64,000 nucleotides of DNA from Rhizobium sp. NZLR1 (GCF_017357385.1 NZ_CP071633.1:558001-622000); one strand, 5' to 3'. Shown: positions 16,773 through 25,803, counted from the stretch's first letter. The notes: generated from the sequence alone by a model not told the origin. Translations and numbers: made by a program.

Positions 16773-17486
16773 ATGCCCTTTGGATGGTTCGATATGAACT
16801 GGCCGTGGATCGGGCTATTCATTGCAGCGATCCTCCTCGTGGTGCTGTTCGGGACTGATGCGCTACGAGGCGAAAGAAGCGTGTCGCGTTGGCGTGATCC
16901 CCGATGGCTGGCCTGGCTTGCTCCCGCCGGGTACATGCTCCACCAGACGGAGGAGTATGGCGTCGACATGCTCGGGCAGTTCTTCGCATTTCCTAATCTC
17001 GTCTGCGCGACATTCGGGCAACCGCCCTATCCGGACTGTGCTTACCCTCCGTCCCTGTACGTCGCGATCAACATTCCGGTGATCTGGATCGCAGGCCTGA
17101 TCTGCGCGTTGCTGAGCCGCCGGTATCCGCTTGTCGGCCTCGGCCTCTACGGTGTCCACTTCGTCAATGCGTTGTCCCATATCGGCATGTTTGCAGCGAC
17201 GGGCGACTACAATCCAGGCGTCCTCACGGCGTTCGTCGTGCTGCTTCCGCTGTCTGTCTGGGTCGCCTTCGCCACCTGGAAGAACCCGCTCATCGGAAGG
17301 TCAGGCATCGCTACCATCTTTCTGGCCGGGCTACTGGTGAACGGCGTGTTGGCTGCATCATTGGTGGCTTTCTCGCGAGGCCTGATCTCGGGCGACACGC
17401 TGATCGGCATTCAACTGTTCAACTTCCTGTGGTCGCCACTCATTCCATGGCTAAAGGACGGGCATTCGCAGCAGGGTCGCCGATGA
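16773..17486 (+). CDS. HXXEE-domain integral membrane protein
   Basis: A 237-residue protein with about six hydrophobic segments. The family signature His-x-x-Glu-Glu is present in APAGYMLHQTEEYGVDM near residue 55, and a second conserved His occurs in HFVNALSHIG. AGGAG precedes the ATG at 16773. The biochemical function of HXXEE proteins is not established; the buried His and Glu residues suggest metal binding or enzymatic chemistry in the membrane. Its TGA overlaps the TetR ATG (ATGA). Confidence 0.75.
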   Translation: MPFGWFDMNWPWIGLFIAAILLVVLFGTDALRGERSVSRWRDPRWLAWLAPAGYMLHQTEEYGVDMLGQFFAFPNLVCATFGQPPYPDCAYPPSLYVAINIPVIWIAGLICALLSRRYPLVGLGLYGVHFVNALSHIGMFAATGDYNPGVLTAFVVLLPLSVWVAFATWKNPLIGRSGIATIFLAGLLVNGVLAASLVAFSRGLISGDTLIGIQLFNFLWSPLIPWLKDGHSQQGRR

Positions 17487-18133
17487 CAGACGCGAAACCA
17501 AAGTGGAACCGCCGTAAAGACGCTCGACCTTCCGAGATCGTCGATGCTGCGATGGCGCTGTTTGCGGAAAACGGGTTTGCCAACACCAAACTCGACGACG
17601 TGGCACGGCGGGCGGGCGTCGCGAAAGGCACGCTGTATCGCTACTTCGATACCAAGGAGGCCCTGTTTCGTGCAGTTGTCCAACACCTGCTCACCAACCA
17701 TCTTGAAGTGGTCGAGAAAGCTGGCAAGGCCTTCGAAGGGTCGCTCGCCGAATTCGTGCCGATGCTGCTCAAACGGGCCGCTCAAAGCCTGGGCGATGAT
17801 CGTCTGCCCGGTCTGGCCCGCGTGATGCTTGCCGAAGGCCGTGCCTTCCCCGATCTGGCCGCCGTCTGGCATGATGAACTGGCGGCACGAATGCTCGATC
17901 TCATTGCAGGCATGGTCGCCAAAGCCCAGGACCGAGGCGAAGTGAGGCCGGGCGATCCAAGGCTGTATGCCTTTTCGATAATCGGCCCGATCTCGGTGGC
18001 ACTCCTCTATCACGAGGCGTTCGGTTCGAGGGCCGATGCGCCCGATCTTGAAGCCCTCGCCAGCCAACACGCGGAAACGATCCTGCGCGGCATGGCCGCA
18101 TCAATTCCCTACCAGAAGGAACCCACGCCATGA
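17483..18133 (+). CDS. TetR-family regulator in HXXEE operon
   Basis: A 216-residue regulator. The helix-turn-helix is IVDAAMALFAENGFANTKLD, then ARRAGVAKGTLYRYFDTKEA. The C-terminal domain (LPGLARVMLAEGRAFPDLAA) is the TetR type of small-ligand sensors. The ATG at 17483 overlaps the previous stop, and its own TGA overlaps the next ATG, so three genes are translated as a tight unit. It probably represses its own operon and the divergent SDR. Confidence 0.88.
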   Translation: MTDAKPKWNRRKDARPSEIVDAAMALFAENGFANTKLDDVARRAGVAKGTLYRYFDTKEALFRAVVQHLLTNHLEVVEKAGKAFEGSLAEFVPMLLKRAAQSLGDDRLPGLARVMLAEGRAFPDLAAVWHDELAARMLDLIAGMVAKAQDRGEVRPGDPRLYAFSIIGPISVALLYHEAFGSRADAPDLEALASQHAETILRGMAASIPYQKEPTP

Positions 18134-18741
18134 TCCGATTCATTCTCGAACGAAATCTCTACGTCATGGCCGCGCTCGGCGTCGGCGTGGCAATCTATGT
18201 CGGCGTGAACTGGGAGGCACTAACCGTCCTTCAGAGAATGTCCGGCCTGTTCTTCATCGGACTGGTCATGCACCTGTGGGAGGAAGGGCGGTTTCCCGGC
18301 GGCTTCGTGGAACTGATCACCGAGCATCTCCACTTCACGGCCAGCAGCCGCTGGTTTGGAGAAGTCGTCACGGCCGCCTACGTGCTGGTCATCGCCTTTG
18401 TGCCACTGTTCTTTCCAAATGTCCCGTTTCTCGCAATGTCCTCGATGATGCTCGGCATCATGGAAGTGGTGATGCATACGGCTATGATCAGAATGTTTCG
18501 GATGAAGCACTTCTATTCGCCCGGCTTGGTCACCGCAGCCTTCGTACTGTTTCCGATCTCTCTTTACACGTTCATTTACGTGATCCAGCACGACCTTATG
18601 CGCCCGCTCTGGTGGCTGTTTTCGTTCCTTTACATGCTGTTTGGTCTCATGATTGCGCAACAGGTCGTTATCCGCGCGAGCGGCGTTAAGTACGCGGACT
18701 TTCTGAAGACCGTTCGAGCGGCCATCATGACTCGACGATGA
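18130..18741 (+). CDS. Second HXXEE-domain integral membrane protein
   Basis: A 203-residue protein with about five or six hydrophobic segments. HLWEEGRFPGGF near residue 48 is the HxxEE signature, and a later conserved His lies in MEVVMHTAMI. It is only distantly similar to the first HXXEE protein of the operon. Two different members flanking a regulator suggest a heteromeric or two-step membrane function. The ATG overlaps the TetR stop. Confidence 0.75.
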   Translation: MIRFILERNLYVMAALGVGVAIYVGVNWEALTVLQRMSGLFFIGLVMHLWEEGRFPGGFVELITEHLHFTASSRWFGEVVTAAYVLVIAFVPLFFPNVPFLAMSSMMLGIMEVVMHTAMIRMFRMKHFYSPGLVTAAFVLFPISLYTFIYVIQHDLMRPLWWLFSFLYMLFGLMIAQQVVIRASGVKYADFLKTVRAAIMTRR

Positions 18742-18871
18742 CCGCAACCGGCGCACATTTGTCGCGTCCTTCAAGGCCATCGACCTCCGGAGTAACTTCC
18801 GTTGCGCATCCATAGAGTCGATCACGGATTAGGGCAGCCAGCGCAATGTGGCATCGGAACACCGGTTACGG

Positions 18872-19015
18872 CATGGCGCAGGGGCTGAGAACTGGGCGAT
18901 CATCGCCTCGCTTATCAAGATCTGCAAGCTCGCCGTCGATCTGCTGGCCTACCTGACCGCGACGCTTACCGCCAATAGCCACAAGCAGAGCAAGATCGAC
19001 GAGTTAATGCCATAG
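18872..19015 (+). pseudogene. IS66 TnpC transposase, C-terminal scrap
   Basis: The frame HGAGAENWAIIASLIKICKL, then LLAYLTATLTANSHKQSKID and a stop, matches the last 50 residues of the IS66 TnpC at 15500 to 15680. It is only about 50 residues long and in the same orientation. The surrounding bases from 18742 to 19077 hold nothing else recognisable. Together with the intact IS66 it brackets the SDR/HXXEE/TetR cargo. Confidence 0.8.
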
Positions 19016-19077
19016 ATCACCCCATAATCTGGCAGAAACGCGCGGTATTGAGTGCAAATCGTGCAAAGCGCACCGCT

Positions 19078-20394
19078 TTATCGGAAGTCCAATTCGACGA
19101 TATGTCCAGAATTCGATCGTGATGTCGAGAACGACGCTTGATGTATTTCTACTATGCGTCCGACAATCTTCAGCCCGATCCCAAGGCTGTCAGGGGGGCT
19201 GGACGCGCTTTTATGAAGCGGCGAGAGTTTGGGGGAGCGATCCTCGACTGCGATGGTGCCGTTGCCCACACAAACTATCACCACGGTGTGATCAGGGGTG
19301 TGCCTGACGGCGTTCTCGATCAAATTGCGAACCGCGTCTCTTAGAAGAGAAGGCGCACCCCTGAATATGGTGCTTTCGACCTGACTGAAGAACTCCAGCG
19401 AATGTTTGTTTTCGTAAACCCAGGGGGCTAGTTGCGCCACGACGGATGATGTTAGCTCCACGAGGTCGACCTCCTCGAACATGCCGTGATCAACGCTGTC
19501 GAGCCGAGCAAGGGCGGTAAGCTGAGCAACGAAGTTCACCAGGTCATCAAGGTCGGCTTCTGCCCTCCTGGCACGGGGATCATCGATATGACCGAGTTCC
19601 AACTTCAGCGCCGCAAGCGGTGTTCGGATTTCGTGGGCGATCCCGGATGTCAGGACCTTCTGCGACATCATCAACTCGCCAACGCGCTCGAAGGCGCGGT
19701 TGACTGCGGCTGCAAGATGCGCAACTTCCCGCGGCATTTGGTCGAAGTCCAAATGCGAACGTGAATCCATAGGGTCAATCCGGTCGGCTGCATCTGCGGC
19801 AGCTCGGACCGGCCGCAATGCTTGGCGGACAGACAACAAGGTTCCACCAAGTACGAGCACGAGGAGAATGCTCATCGGCACAATCAGGTGTTCAATCACC
19901 TCGTTCCAGAGGACGTCAGACATAATGTCAGAGGGATCACCGATTGTCGCGATGTCGACGAGGAAGCGCTGATTAGCAATTACGAACGCCCGCCCGCCGA
20001 CCAGCGACAGAGGCTTTCCAGGTACCAAAGATCGCAGCCAGAAGTCCGGAGGGTTCACATCGGTTGGGAGGAAGCGATCCTCACAGGCGGCGTCGCACGA
20101 TTGGAACACCAGCGCACCGTTTGCTGCACGAATTCGGGCAACATAACCGCTGTCTCCTTTATGGTAACGTTGCTGCACACTATCTGGAAGACGGTAGCGA
20201 ATGCTGGATTCTTCCACTGTGATCCCGGCCGCAAGCCGCTCTGTTTCCTGCTCAACGAACAATCGAGATAGCTCACCAACATTCCAGTAGTAGTCCGAGA
20301 AGACGATGGCAAGTTGCAGAAGCATGGCGAAGAGCGCGAAGAACGCGATCCGGCGAGCGAGAATGGCCCCTAGCGTCGCGCGCGACTGGCTCAA
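19078..20394 (-). CDS. Sensor histidine kinase
   Basis: A 438-residue membrane kinase. Two hydrophobic segments (residues about 14 to 32 and 170 to 190) bracket a roughly 135-residue periplasmic domain with a Cys pair (QSCDAACEDRF). A HAMP-like linker (RQALRPVRAAADAADRIDPM) and the phosphorylation site His in SGIAHEIRTPLAALK follow. The ATPase domain has N-box RNLIENAVRHTP, a reduced G1 region (VEDRSPKL instead of D-x-G-x-G) and G2 LGIGLKIVGRI. The last gene of a four-gene operon; the start overlaps the regulator stop. Confidence 0.88.
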   Translation of the reverse strand: MSQSRATLGAILARRIAFFALFAMLLQLAIVFSDYYWNVGELSRLFVEQETERLAAGITVEESSIRYRLPDSVQQRYHKGDSGYVARIRAANGALVFQSCDAACEDRFLPTDVNPPDFWLRSLVPGKPLSLVGGRAFVIANQRFLVDIATIGDPSDIMSDVLWNEVIEHLIVPMSILLVLVLGGTLLSVRQALRPVRAAADAADRIDPMDSRSHLDFDQMPREVAHLAAAVNRAFERVGELMMSQKVLTSGIAHEIRTPLAALKLELGHIDDPRARRAEADLDDLVNFVAQLTALARLDSVDHGMFEEVDLVELTSSVVAQLAPWVYENKHSLEFFSQVESTIFRGAPSLLRDAVRNLIENAVRHTPDHTVVIVCVGNGTIAVEDRSPKLSPLHKSASSPPDSLGIGLKIVGRIVEIHQASFSTSRSNSGHIVELDFR

Positions 20395-20978
20395 TCACGC
20401 ACCTCACGCATCAGATAGCTCACGCCCCTGATCGTCTCGATTGATAAGTGGGTATTGTGCCTCTCTAGCCTCTTTCTGAGACGGGATACGGCCAGTTCGA
20501 CAGCGTTACTGCTTCTCTCATCGCCAAATTCCGAGAATGTATGCTCAATCCTGGCTTTGGCGACAACTTTTCCACCATTGCGCATCAGCAATTCGAGCAA
20601 TCCTGGCATGGATGTGACGGGCGACCGGCGGATAAGTGCGCGTATCCGCGCAGTGAGTTCGCCGTTGTGGAACGGCTTAGCCAGATAGTCGTCAGCGCCG
20701 GCATCAAGTCCGGCGATCCGTTCGTCGATCGCACCTCTTGCAGTTAAGGCAAGCACTGGCGTCTGGGTGCCCGCATCCCTGAGCGACTTCAGAACGTCGA
20801 TCCCATCTTCATCAGGGAGACCGAGATCGAGCAGCAGCAGGTCGTACTCCCCTTCTCGAAGGGCCACGCGTCCCTCCTGTGCGGTCTCGAACGCGTCGAT
20901 CTTCCAACCCTCATCCCGGATTGCCTCGCAAAGAAGCCCACGAAGCCGGGCGCTGTCCTCGATGAGCAGAATCCTCAT
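20391..20978 (-). CDS. OmpR-type response regulator with internally shortened DNA-binding domain
   Basis: A 195-residue regulator; relatives have about 220 to 230. The receiver is complete: acidic pair IED, phosphoacceptor Asp in LLLLDLGLPDEDG, Thr in LALTARG and Lys in YLAKPF. After RALIRRSP the chain goes almost directly to LLELLMRNGGKVV, so about 28 residues are missing. These normally form the linker and the N-terminal beta sheet of the winged helix. The recognition helix (SSNAVELAVSRLRKRLE) and C-terminal hairpin remain. Starts on the stop of the cytochrome gene (ATGA). DNA binding may be altered or lost. Confidence 0.85.
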   Translation of the reverse strand: MRILLIEDSARLRGLLCEAIRDEGWKIDAFETAQEGRVALREGEYDLLLLDLGLPDEDGIDVLKSLRDAGTQTPVLALTARGAIDERIAGLDAGADDYLAKPFHNGELTARIRALIRRSPVTSMPGLLELLMRNGGKVVAKARIEHTFSEFGDERSSNAVELAVSRLRKRLERHNTHLSIETIRGVSYLMREVRD

Positions 20979-21541
20979 GCCTTCTTTCGACCCGTAACCA
21001 TCGACCAGACGAGATTTTCTCGATGCCTCCAGCTTTCCAAAATAGCAGCGCCAGCGTGGACGAAGACGAGAACCATAATGCTGTTGGCGATGGTGCCGTG
21101 CAATTGTTCAAGCCATTTTTCGCCCCAGAAGGCGTCCCACGTCGTCATCCAGCCTGTCAGGGCAGTTGCCCCAAGAAGAGCGATAAGCAAGAGCATCATC
21201 ATCGATGCCAGCGGATTGTGGCCGAGGTATCGCTTCTCTTTGCGCTGAATGATCCCGCTGATTTGATCCTTGACCTTGCGCGGTGTCGGAAAGAACTCGG
21301 TGAATCGCGCATGCTTCGTGCCAACAAGGCCCCAGACGAGACGAACGATGATCGCTCCCGCCACCACGTAACCAGTGATGCGATGCCAGTATTTCCCTTC
21401 CTCCAGGATGAAAAGGTTGAGTGTGCAAGCTGTGACAATGGTCCAATGGAAAATACGGACGATCGGGTCCCAGACCTTGACGCTCTTTTGTGCGGTGTCG
21501 GAGGGCGATACGCCCCCCTTCGTCGACGAGATCACCGTCAT
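20975..21541 (-). CDS. Cytochrome b561-type membrane protein
   Basis: A 188-residue four-helix dihaem cytochrome. Candidate haem-ligand histidines are seen in VRIFHWTIV, WHRITGYVV, EQLHGTIAN and VFVHAGAAI. WDPIVRIFHW at the N-terminus and GWMTTWD mid-protein are typical. It moves electrons across or within the inner membrane. It lies three bases after the PepSY gene and overlaps the response-regulator start, so expression is coupled to the two-component system that follows. Confidence 0.88.
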   Translation of the reverse strand: MTVISSTKGGVSPSDTAQKSVKVWDPIVRIFHWTIVTACTLNLFILEEGKYWHRITGYVVAGAIIVRLVWGLVGTKHARFTEFFPTPRKVKDQISGIIQRKEKRYLGHNPLASMMMLLLIALLGATALTGWMTTWDAFWGEKWLEQLHGTIANSIMVLVFVHAGAAILESWRHRENLVWSMVTGRKKA

Positions 21542-21544
21542 CGC

Positions 21545-21814
21545 TCAATCGCCCTTCTGCACGATGTCACCGGATACCGGATTGAAGTAGACCTCGGCTC
21601 GCTTGCCCTCCTTGTCCTTGCCGTAGATTTCATAGCAGTTTCCCGTGACTTCGAAGGTCTTGACCTTGTAGCCGAGCGTATCGATCTTCGCCTTCATGGC
21701 GTTCTCCGACATCCACTTGGACTTCGGCTCTTTTGTACAACTCGGGCTGGCCAACGCCAGTGCCGGTACTGAAGCGACGATTGCGACTGCGGTCATCAGT
21801 TTCAACATAATCAT
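21545..21814 (-). CDS. Periplasmic PepSY-domain protein
   Basis: An 89-residue protein with a signal peptide (MLKLMTAVAIVASVPALALA). A single PepSY domain (MSENAMKAKIDTLGYKVKTF, then NCYEIYGKDKEGKRAEVYFN) ends GDIVQKGD. AAGGA lies six bases before the ATG at 21814. Such proteins are commonly coded with cytochrome b561 and a two-component system, and may sense or modulate the redox partner or a cation. It is the first gene of the operon. Confidence 0.85.
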   Translation of the reverse strand: MIMLKLMTAVAIVASVPALALASPSCTKEPKSKWMSENAMKAKIDTLGYKVKTFEVTGNCYEIYGKDKEGKRAEVYFNPVSGDIVQKGD

Positions 21815-22160
21815 GCGGTCCTTTGCTTACACCCAACCGGGCGACGAACCGAGCAATAGAATTCTCCAGCTGTCCGTTTGCTGTCAGACGGTACGAAAGG
21901 TGCTCTCGGCGACTCATTCAGGCGTCAATGTGCGAGCGCCACGGCGGTTACGGTCGACCGCGGCGCCTCCGTCAGTCTGTTCTCGGCGTTGGCTGCAACG
22001 CCGGCCGCAGCAGTCCCGCCCGGCCATCGAAGACGTCGGTCCCTCCGCGGCAAGAACGGGGTGACGGCTCCCGTCGGGAGCGACCTACATGCGGGTGGTT
22101 TCGATGAACCGGAGCATGCGTCACGATCCTCGGCCGATGGCGCAGACGGTGGCGTACATG
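21815..22160. other. Intergenic, no supportable gene
   Basis: About 350 bases upstream of the PepSY operon and downstream of the next minus-strand gene. It must hold the PepSY operon promoter, but no clear consensus or dyad was identified. Confidence 0.35.
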
Positions 22161-22571
22161 TCAGTAGACGTCCTTCCCAGACAGGCCGATAAACTCGGTC
22201 GTCAGACCTTCGATGTGGGCTTCCTTGAGGAGACGGTCGGCGCTCATGATGTCGAGGCACATGGCTCCGTTGAACGACTGCCTCAACGGGCAGCAAAAGT
22301 GATCTCTCACCCACGACAAGCCTCGCGGCGTTGCCACCGTCACCTCCCAGCGATCCTCGTCCCGGCGCTCGAGAACCAGGTCGGTGGCGTTCCGCTCGAC
22401 CGGGGCCAGCCCGGCGGTCGGCGTCGCGGCTGTTGTCTCCTTTCGGGCAATCATCCCTCTCGGTGCTTTGGCAGCCAGCAGAGTTCGTTCGCCTCCTTTT
22501 TGAACGGGTGGAAGCGACTTATCGAACATTGGGAAAGGAAGCTGGGATAAATGGAAATGAGATTGGGACAT
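22161..22571 (-). CDS. Hypothetical protein, unknown function
   Basis: A frame of about 136 residues from the first ATG at 22571; an ATG further in (MFDKSLPPVQKGG) is an alternative. The C-terminal half reads like a conserved protein: DRWEVTVATPRGLSWVRDHF, then CCPLRQSFNGAMCLDIMSAD and LTTEFIGLSGKDVY. It is Cys-containing with no signal peptide or membrane segment. I do not recognise a family or see an operon partner. No strong ribosome-binding site was found for either start. Confidence 0.45.
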   Translation of the reverse strand: MSQSHFHLSQLPFPMFDKSLPPVQKGGERTLLAAKAPRGMIARKETTAATPTAGLAPVERNATDLVLERRDEDRWEVTVATPRGLSWVRDHFCCPLRQSFNGAMCLDIMSADRLLKEAHIEGLTTEFIGLSGKDVY

Positions 22572-22753
22572 CGACAAGAATGGCGTCGAATGAATTTCCT
22601 TCGGGCTTGACGGGAAATCAAAGTTACTTAATCTAACGGGCTCGGAACTCTTGGAGGAGCGGGACCGAGCTTTCGCGGTCTCTGTCGCACCATCTTCATC
22701 GCCCTAAGCCATGATTCCGGATCGTTCGCCGTCGATTTTCAACAGGATAAGCC

Positions 22754-25700
22754 ATGTCTCTGACTATCACCCAACGCCTCAATGGCCTCAAAGTCCGCAT
22801 TGCCGAGCTGGCGCATTGGCGGGATCGACAAAGTGCGGCGATCGAGGGTTGGACATTTGAGGGCGAGTCGATCGGCCATCAGCAGGATTGGCCGCATCGT
22901 CGGGGCGTCGTACATTTTGCCGCGAGCGCTGAAGCCCCGGCGGGCTGGCCTCTCCAAGATATCCGCCTGCAGCTCGATCTCGGCGGCGAGAGCCTGATCA
23001 CGCTGAGCTATCCCGATGGCCAGAGCGAGACATTCGGCCTCGATCCCTACCATCAGGAATTTCCGGTCAAGGGGCGCCGCTTCCAGATTGCGACGGAAAG
23101 CGTCGCCCGCTTTCCGTTCGGGGAGCCGAACCGGGCGCCGAGGCTGAACAAGGCCCGGTTCATCTGGCTCGACGGTCCGGCGCATCGTCTGCATCTTCTG
23201 TTGAAGCAGGTTACCGAAGCGATCGACGTGTTGGGCGAGCATGACGTCGTGCCGCATCTGATGGAGGCGGCCGAGCATGCGCTTCGCAACCTCGACTGGC
23301 CCTCGGATACGGCGGCTTATGTCTCCCGCACGTCGGACGCCGTGATGCAGCAGAAGATCTGGGAACTGCCGGAGCTTGAGGCAAATCCCGCAGGACTGAC
23401 CGACGAGCAGAGCGCTTCGGCGGCCTCTGCCTTCGAGGCTTTGACGGCAAGATTGAAGGCGCTGCAGAAGCGGTTTCCCCCGAATGGCGAATTGCTGCTG
23501 ACCGGCCATGCGCATATCGATCTCGCCTGGCTTTGGCCCTATCGCGAGACGCGGCGCAAAATGCGGCGCACCTTCAATACGGCGCTGTCGCTGATGGAGC
23601 GTTCCGACGATTTCCGTTTCAACCAATCGACCGCCCATTATTACGCGCAGATGGAAGAGGAAGACCCGGAGCTTCTGAAACGCATCAAGCAGAAGGTCGC
23701 GGAAGGAAAGTGGGAAACCGTCGGCGGCATGTGGGTGGAGCCCGACACCAACATGCCGACCGGCGAAAGCCTCGTCCGCCAGGTTCTCTACGGCCAGCGC
23801 TATTTCGAAAAGACCTTCGGCACGCGCCACACGGTCTGCTGGCTGCCGGATTGTTTCGGTTTCTCCGGCGCTCTGCCGCAGATACTGAGGCAAGGCGGCA
23901 TCGACAGCTTCTTCACTATCAAGGTCAATTGGAGCGAGACCAATCATATTCCCTCCGATCTCTTCTGGTGGAAGGGCCTCGACGGCAGCCGGGTGCTGAC
24001 CCACACCTTCGACAATCCGATGCAAGGTTATAACGGCTTCGTGCAGGCCGATTGCTACGTACCGACATGGAAGAATTTCCGCGGCAAGACGCAGCATGAG
24101 ACCTCGCTTCTGGCTGTAGGTTACGGCGACGGCGGCGGCGGCGTGACGCCTGAAATGGTCGAGCGCGAAGTGCAGTTGCGTGATTTCCCGGCCATCCCGC
24201 AGGCGCGCTGGGGCACGGTCAAAAGCTTCTATGAGCAGGCGCACCGCACCGCGGGGGAAAAGAGCCTTCCTGTGTGGGACGGCGAAATATATCTCGAATT
24301 GCACCGCGCCACGCTGACGAGCCAAAGCGGCGTCAAGCGCAAGCATCGCCAGGCGGAGCGGGCGCTGATCACCGCTGAAACTCTGGCGTCGCTGGCGCAT
24401 TTGCTGGGCGCCGACAGGCCCAAAAGCTTCGAAGCGGATTGGCGCGTGGTGCTGAAGAACGAGTTCCACGACATTCTGCCGGGCTCGAGCATCCATGAAG
24501 TCTATCAGGATGCGGAGCAGGAGCTCGATGGCGTCATCGACAATGCGAGGAACGAGCAGGCAAATGCATTGCAAGTGCTGTCGGCCAATCTGCCGAAGGG
24601 CGGGATTGCTGATGCGCTCGTCGTTGTCAATCCGTCGCTTGCGCCGCGGGCGCTCAGCGCCACGTTTGCCGACGGCACTGTCGTCTCTGCCGAGGATATC
24701 GTCGCCCCCTTATCCGTCGCGGTCTTCGACAAGCGCGCACTCCGGCCGGCGGGTGGGCTGAAGGCCGGTCCCGACCGCCTCGAAAACGACCATCTCGCCG
24801 TCATCATCGGCAAGGATGGCGCGGTTGCGAGCCTCATCCACAAGGCGACGGGCCGTCAAGCGGTCGACGGCTCGGCCAACCAGCTCTGGGTCTATCCGGC
24901 CGACAAGCCGCGCAATTGGGACGCCTGGGATATCGATGCGGATTATGCCGAAAAGGCCGTCCGCCTTGAGGCGCCGGAGAGCATCGCCCTCGTCGAAAGC
25001 GGCCCGCACCGCGCGGCGATCCGCGTCATCCACCGATACCGCAATTCAAGCGTCACCCAGACCTATGTGCTGACAGCCAACGCCAAACGGCTTGATATCG
25101 AAACGACGATCGACTGGCATGACCGCCGCACCCTGCTACGAACATTGAACCCGGTCGACGTCCGGGCTCGCAAGGCCACGTTCGAATGCGCCTTCGGCTT
25201 CGTCGAGCGGGCAACGCACACGAACACCTCCTGGGAGCAGGCAATGTTCGAGGCCGTCGCCCATCGTTTCGTCGATATCAGCGAACCCGGCTTCGGCGTC
25301 GCAGTGCTCAACAATGCCAAATACGGCCACAGCGCCCGTGGCAACGTGATCGGCATGAGCCTGGTGCGCGGGCCGATCTATCCTGATCCGCTGGCAGACG
25401 AAGGCGAACAGAGCTTTACCTATGCGCTGATGCCGCATGAAGGCGCTTGGCATGAAGGCGGCGTCCTCGACGAGGCGATCGATCTCAACCAGCCGCTCGT
25501 CGCGACCGAAGCCAAGGATCTCTCCGCCGGCAATTTCGCGCCACTCACCATCGCCGGCACCCCTGTCGCCTTCTCGGGCCTGAAGCCGGCCGAGGAGGGC
25601 GATGGCCTGATCCTGCGCCTCTACGAACCCGCCGGCCGGCGCGGCCGCCTCTCCCTTGCCCTGCCTTCCGGATGGTCGGCCTCGCAGCCGCTGAACATTC

Positions 25701-25780
25701 TCGAAGAGCCGATGGAGCGGAAAGGACCCGCCGACATCATGCCGTTCGAAATCAGGACCTGGAGACTGCAAAGGGCCTGA
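22754..25780 (+). CDS. GH38 alpha-mannosidase
   Basis: A 1008-residue cytosolic glycosidase hydrolysing alpha-mannosides. The GH38 catalytic domain shows the zinc ligands in GHAHIDLAWLWPYRET, the nucleophile-region motif LPDCFGFSGALPQIL, and GGMWVEPDTNMPTGES. The mid domain (three-helix bundle, EFHDILPGSSIHEVYQDAE) and a C-terminal beta-sandwich region complete it; the length is normal. AGGA precedes the ATG. There is no signal peptide, so its substrate must be imported. It is convergent with the TetR gene, beyond which a beta-glucosidase lies, suggesting joint use of plant or glycoprotein sugars. Confidence 0.93.
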   Translation: MSLTITQRLNGLKVRIAELAHWRDRQSAAIEGWTFEGESIGHQQDWPHRRGVVHFAASAEAPAGWPLQDIRLQLDLGGESLITLSYPDGQSETFGLDPYHQEFPVKGRRFQIATESVARFPFGEPNRAPRLNKARFIWLDGPAHRLHLLLKQVTEAIDVLGEHDVVPHLMEAAEHALRNLDWPSDTAAYVSRTSDAVMQQKIWELPELEANPAGLTDEQSASAASAFEALTARLKALQKRFPPNGELLLTGHAHIDLAWLWPYRETRRKMRRTFNTALSLMERSDDFRFNQSTAHYYAQMEEEDPELLKRIKQKVAEGKWETVGGMWVEPDTNMPTGESLVRQVLYGQRYFEKTFGTRHTVCWLPDCFGFSGALPQILRQGGIDSFFTIKVNWSETNHIPSDLFWWKGLDGSRVLTHTFDNPMQGYNGFVQADCYVPTWKNFRGKTQHETSLLAVGYGDGGGGVTPEMVEREVQLRDFPAIPQARWGTVKSFYEQAHRTAGEKSLPVWDGEIYLELHRATLTSQSGVKRKHRQAERALITAETLASLAHLLGADRPKSFEADWRVVLKNEFHDILPGSSIHEVYQDAEQELDGVIDNARNEQANALQVLSANLPKGGIADALVVVNPSLAPRALSATFADGTVVSAEDIVAPLSVAVFDKRALRPAGGLKAGPDRLENDHLAVIIGKDGAVASLIHKATGRQAVDGSANQLWVYPADKPRNWDAWDIDADYAEKAVRLEAPESIALVESGPHRAAIRVIHRYRNSSVTQTYVLTANAKRLDIETTIDWHDRRTLLRTLNPVDVRARKATFECAFGFVERATHTNTSWEQAMFEAVAHRFVDISEPGFGVAVLNNAKYGHSARGNVIGMSLVRGPIYPDPLADEGEQSFTYALMPHEGAWHEGGVLDEAIDLNQPLVATEAKDLSAGNFAPLTIAGTPVAFSGLKPAEEGDGLILRLYEPAGRRGRLSLALPSGWSASQPLNILEEPMERKGPADIMPFEIRTWRLQRA

Positions 25781-25803
25781 CGTTGCTTTCTTGGGAGAGC
25801 CCG

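Noticed and set aside
22739..24574. Long minus-strand open frame of about 611 codons inside the alpha-mannosidase gene
   Set aside because: It has no recognisable domain, and the plus strand encodes a complete GH38 enzyme. High G+C makes long antisense frames common.
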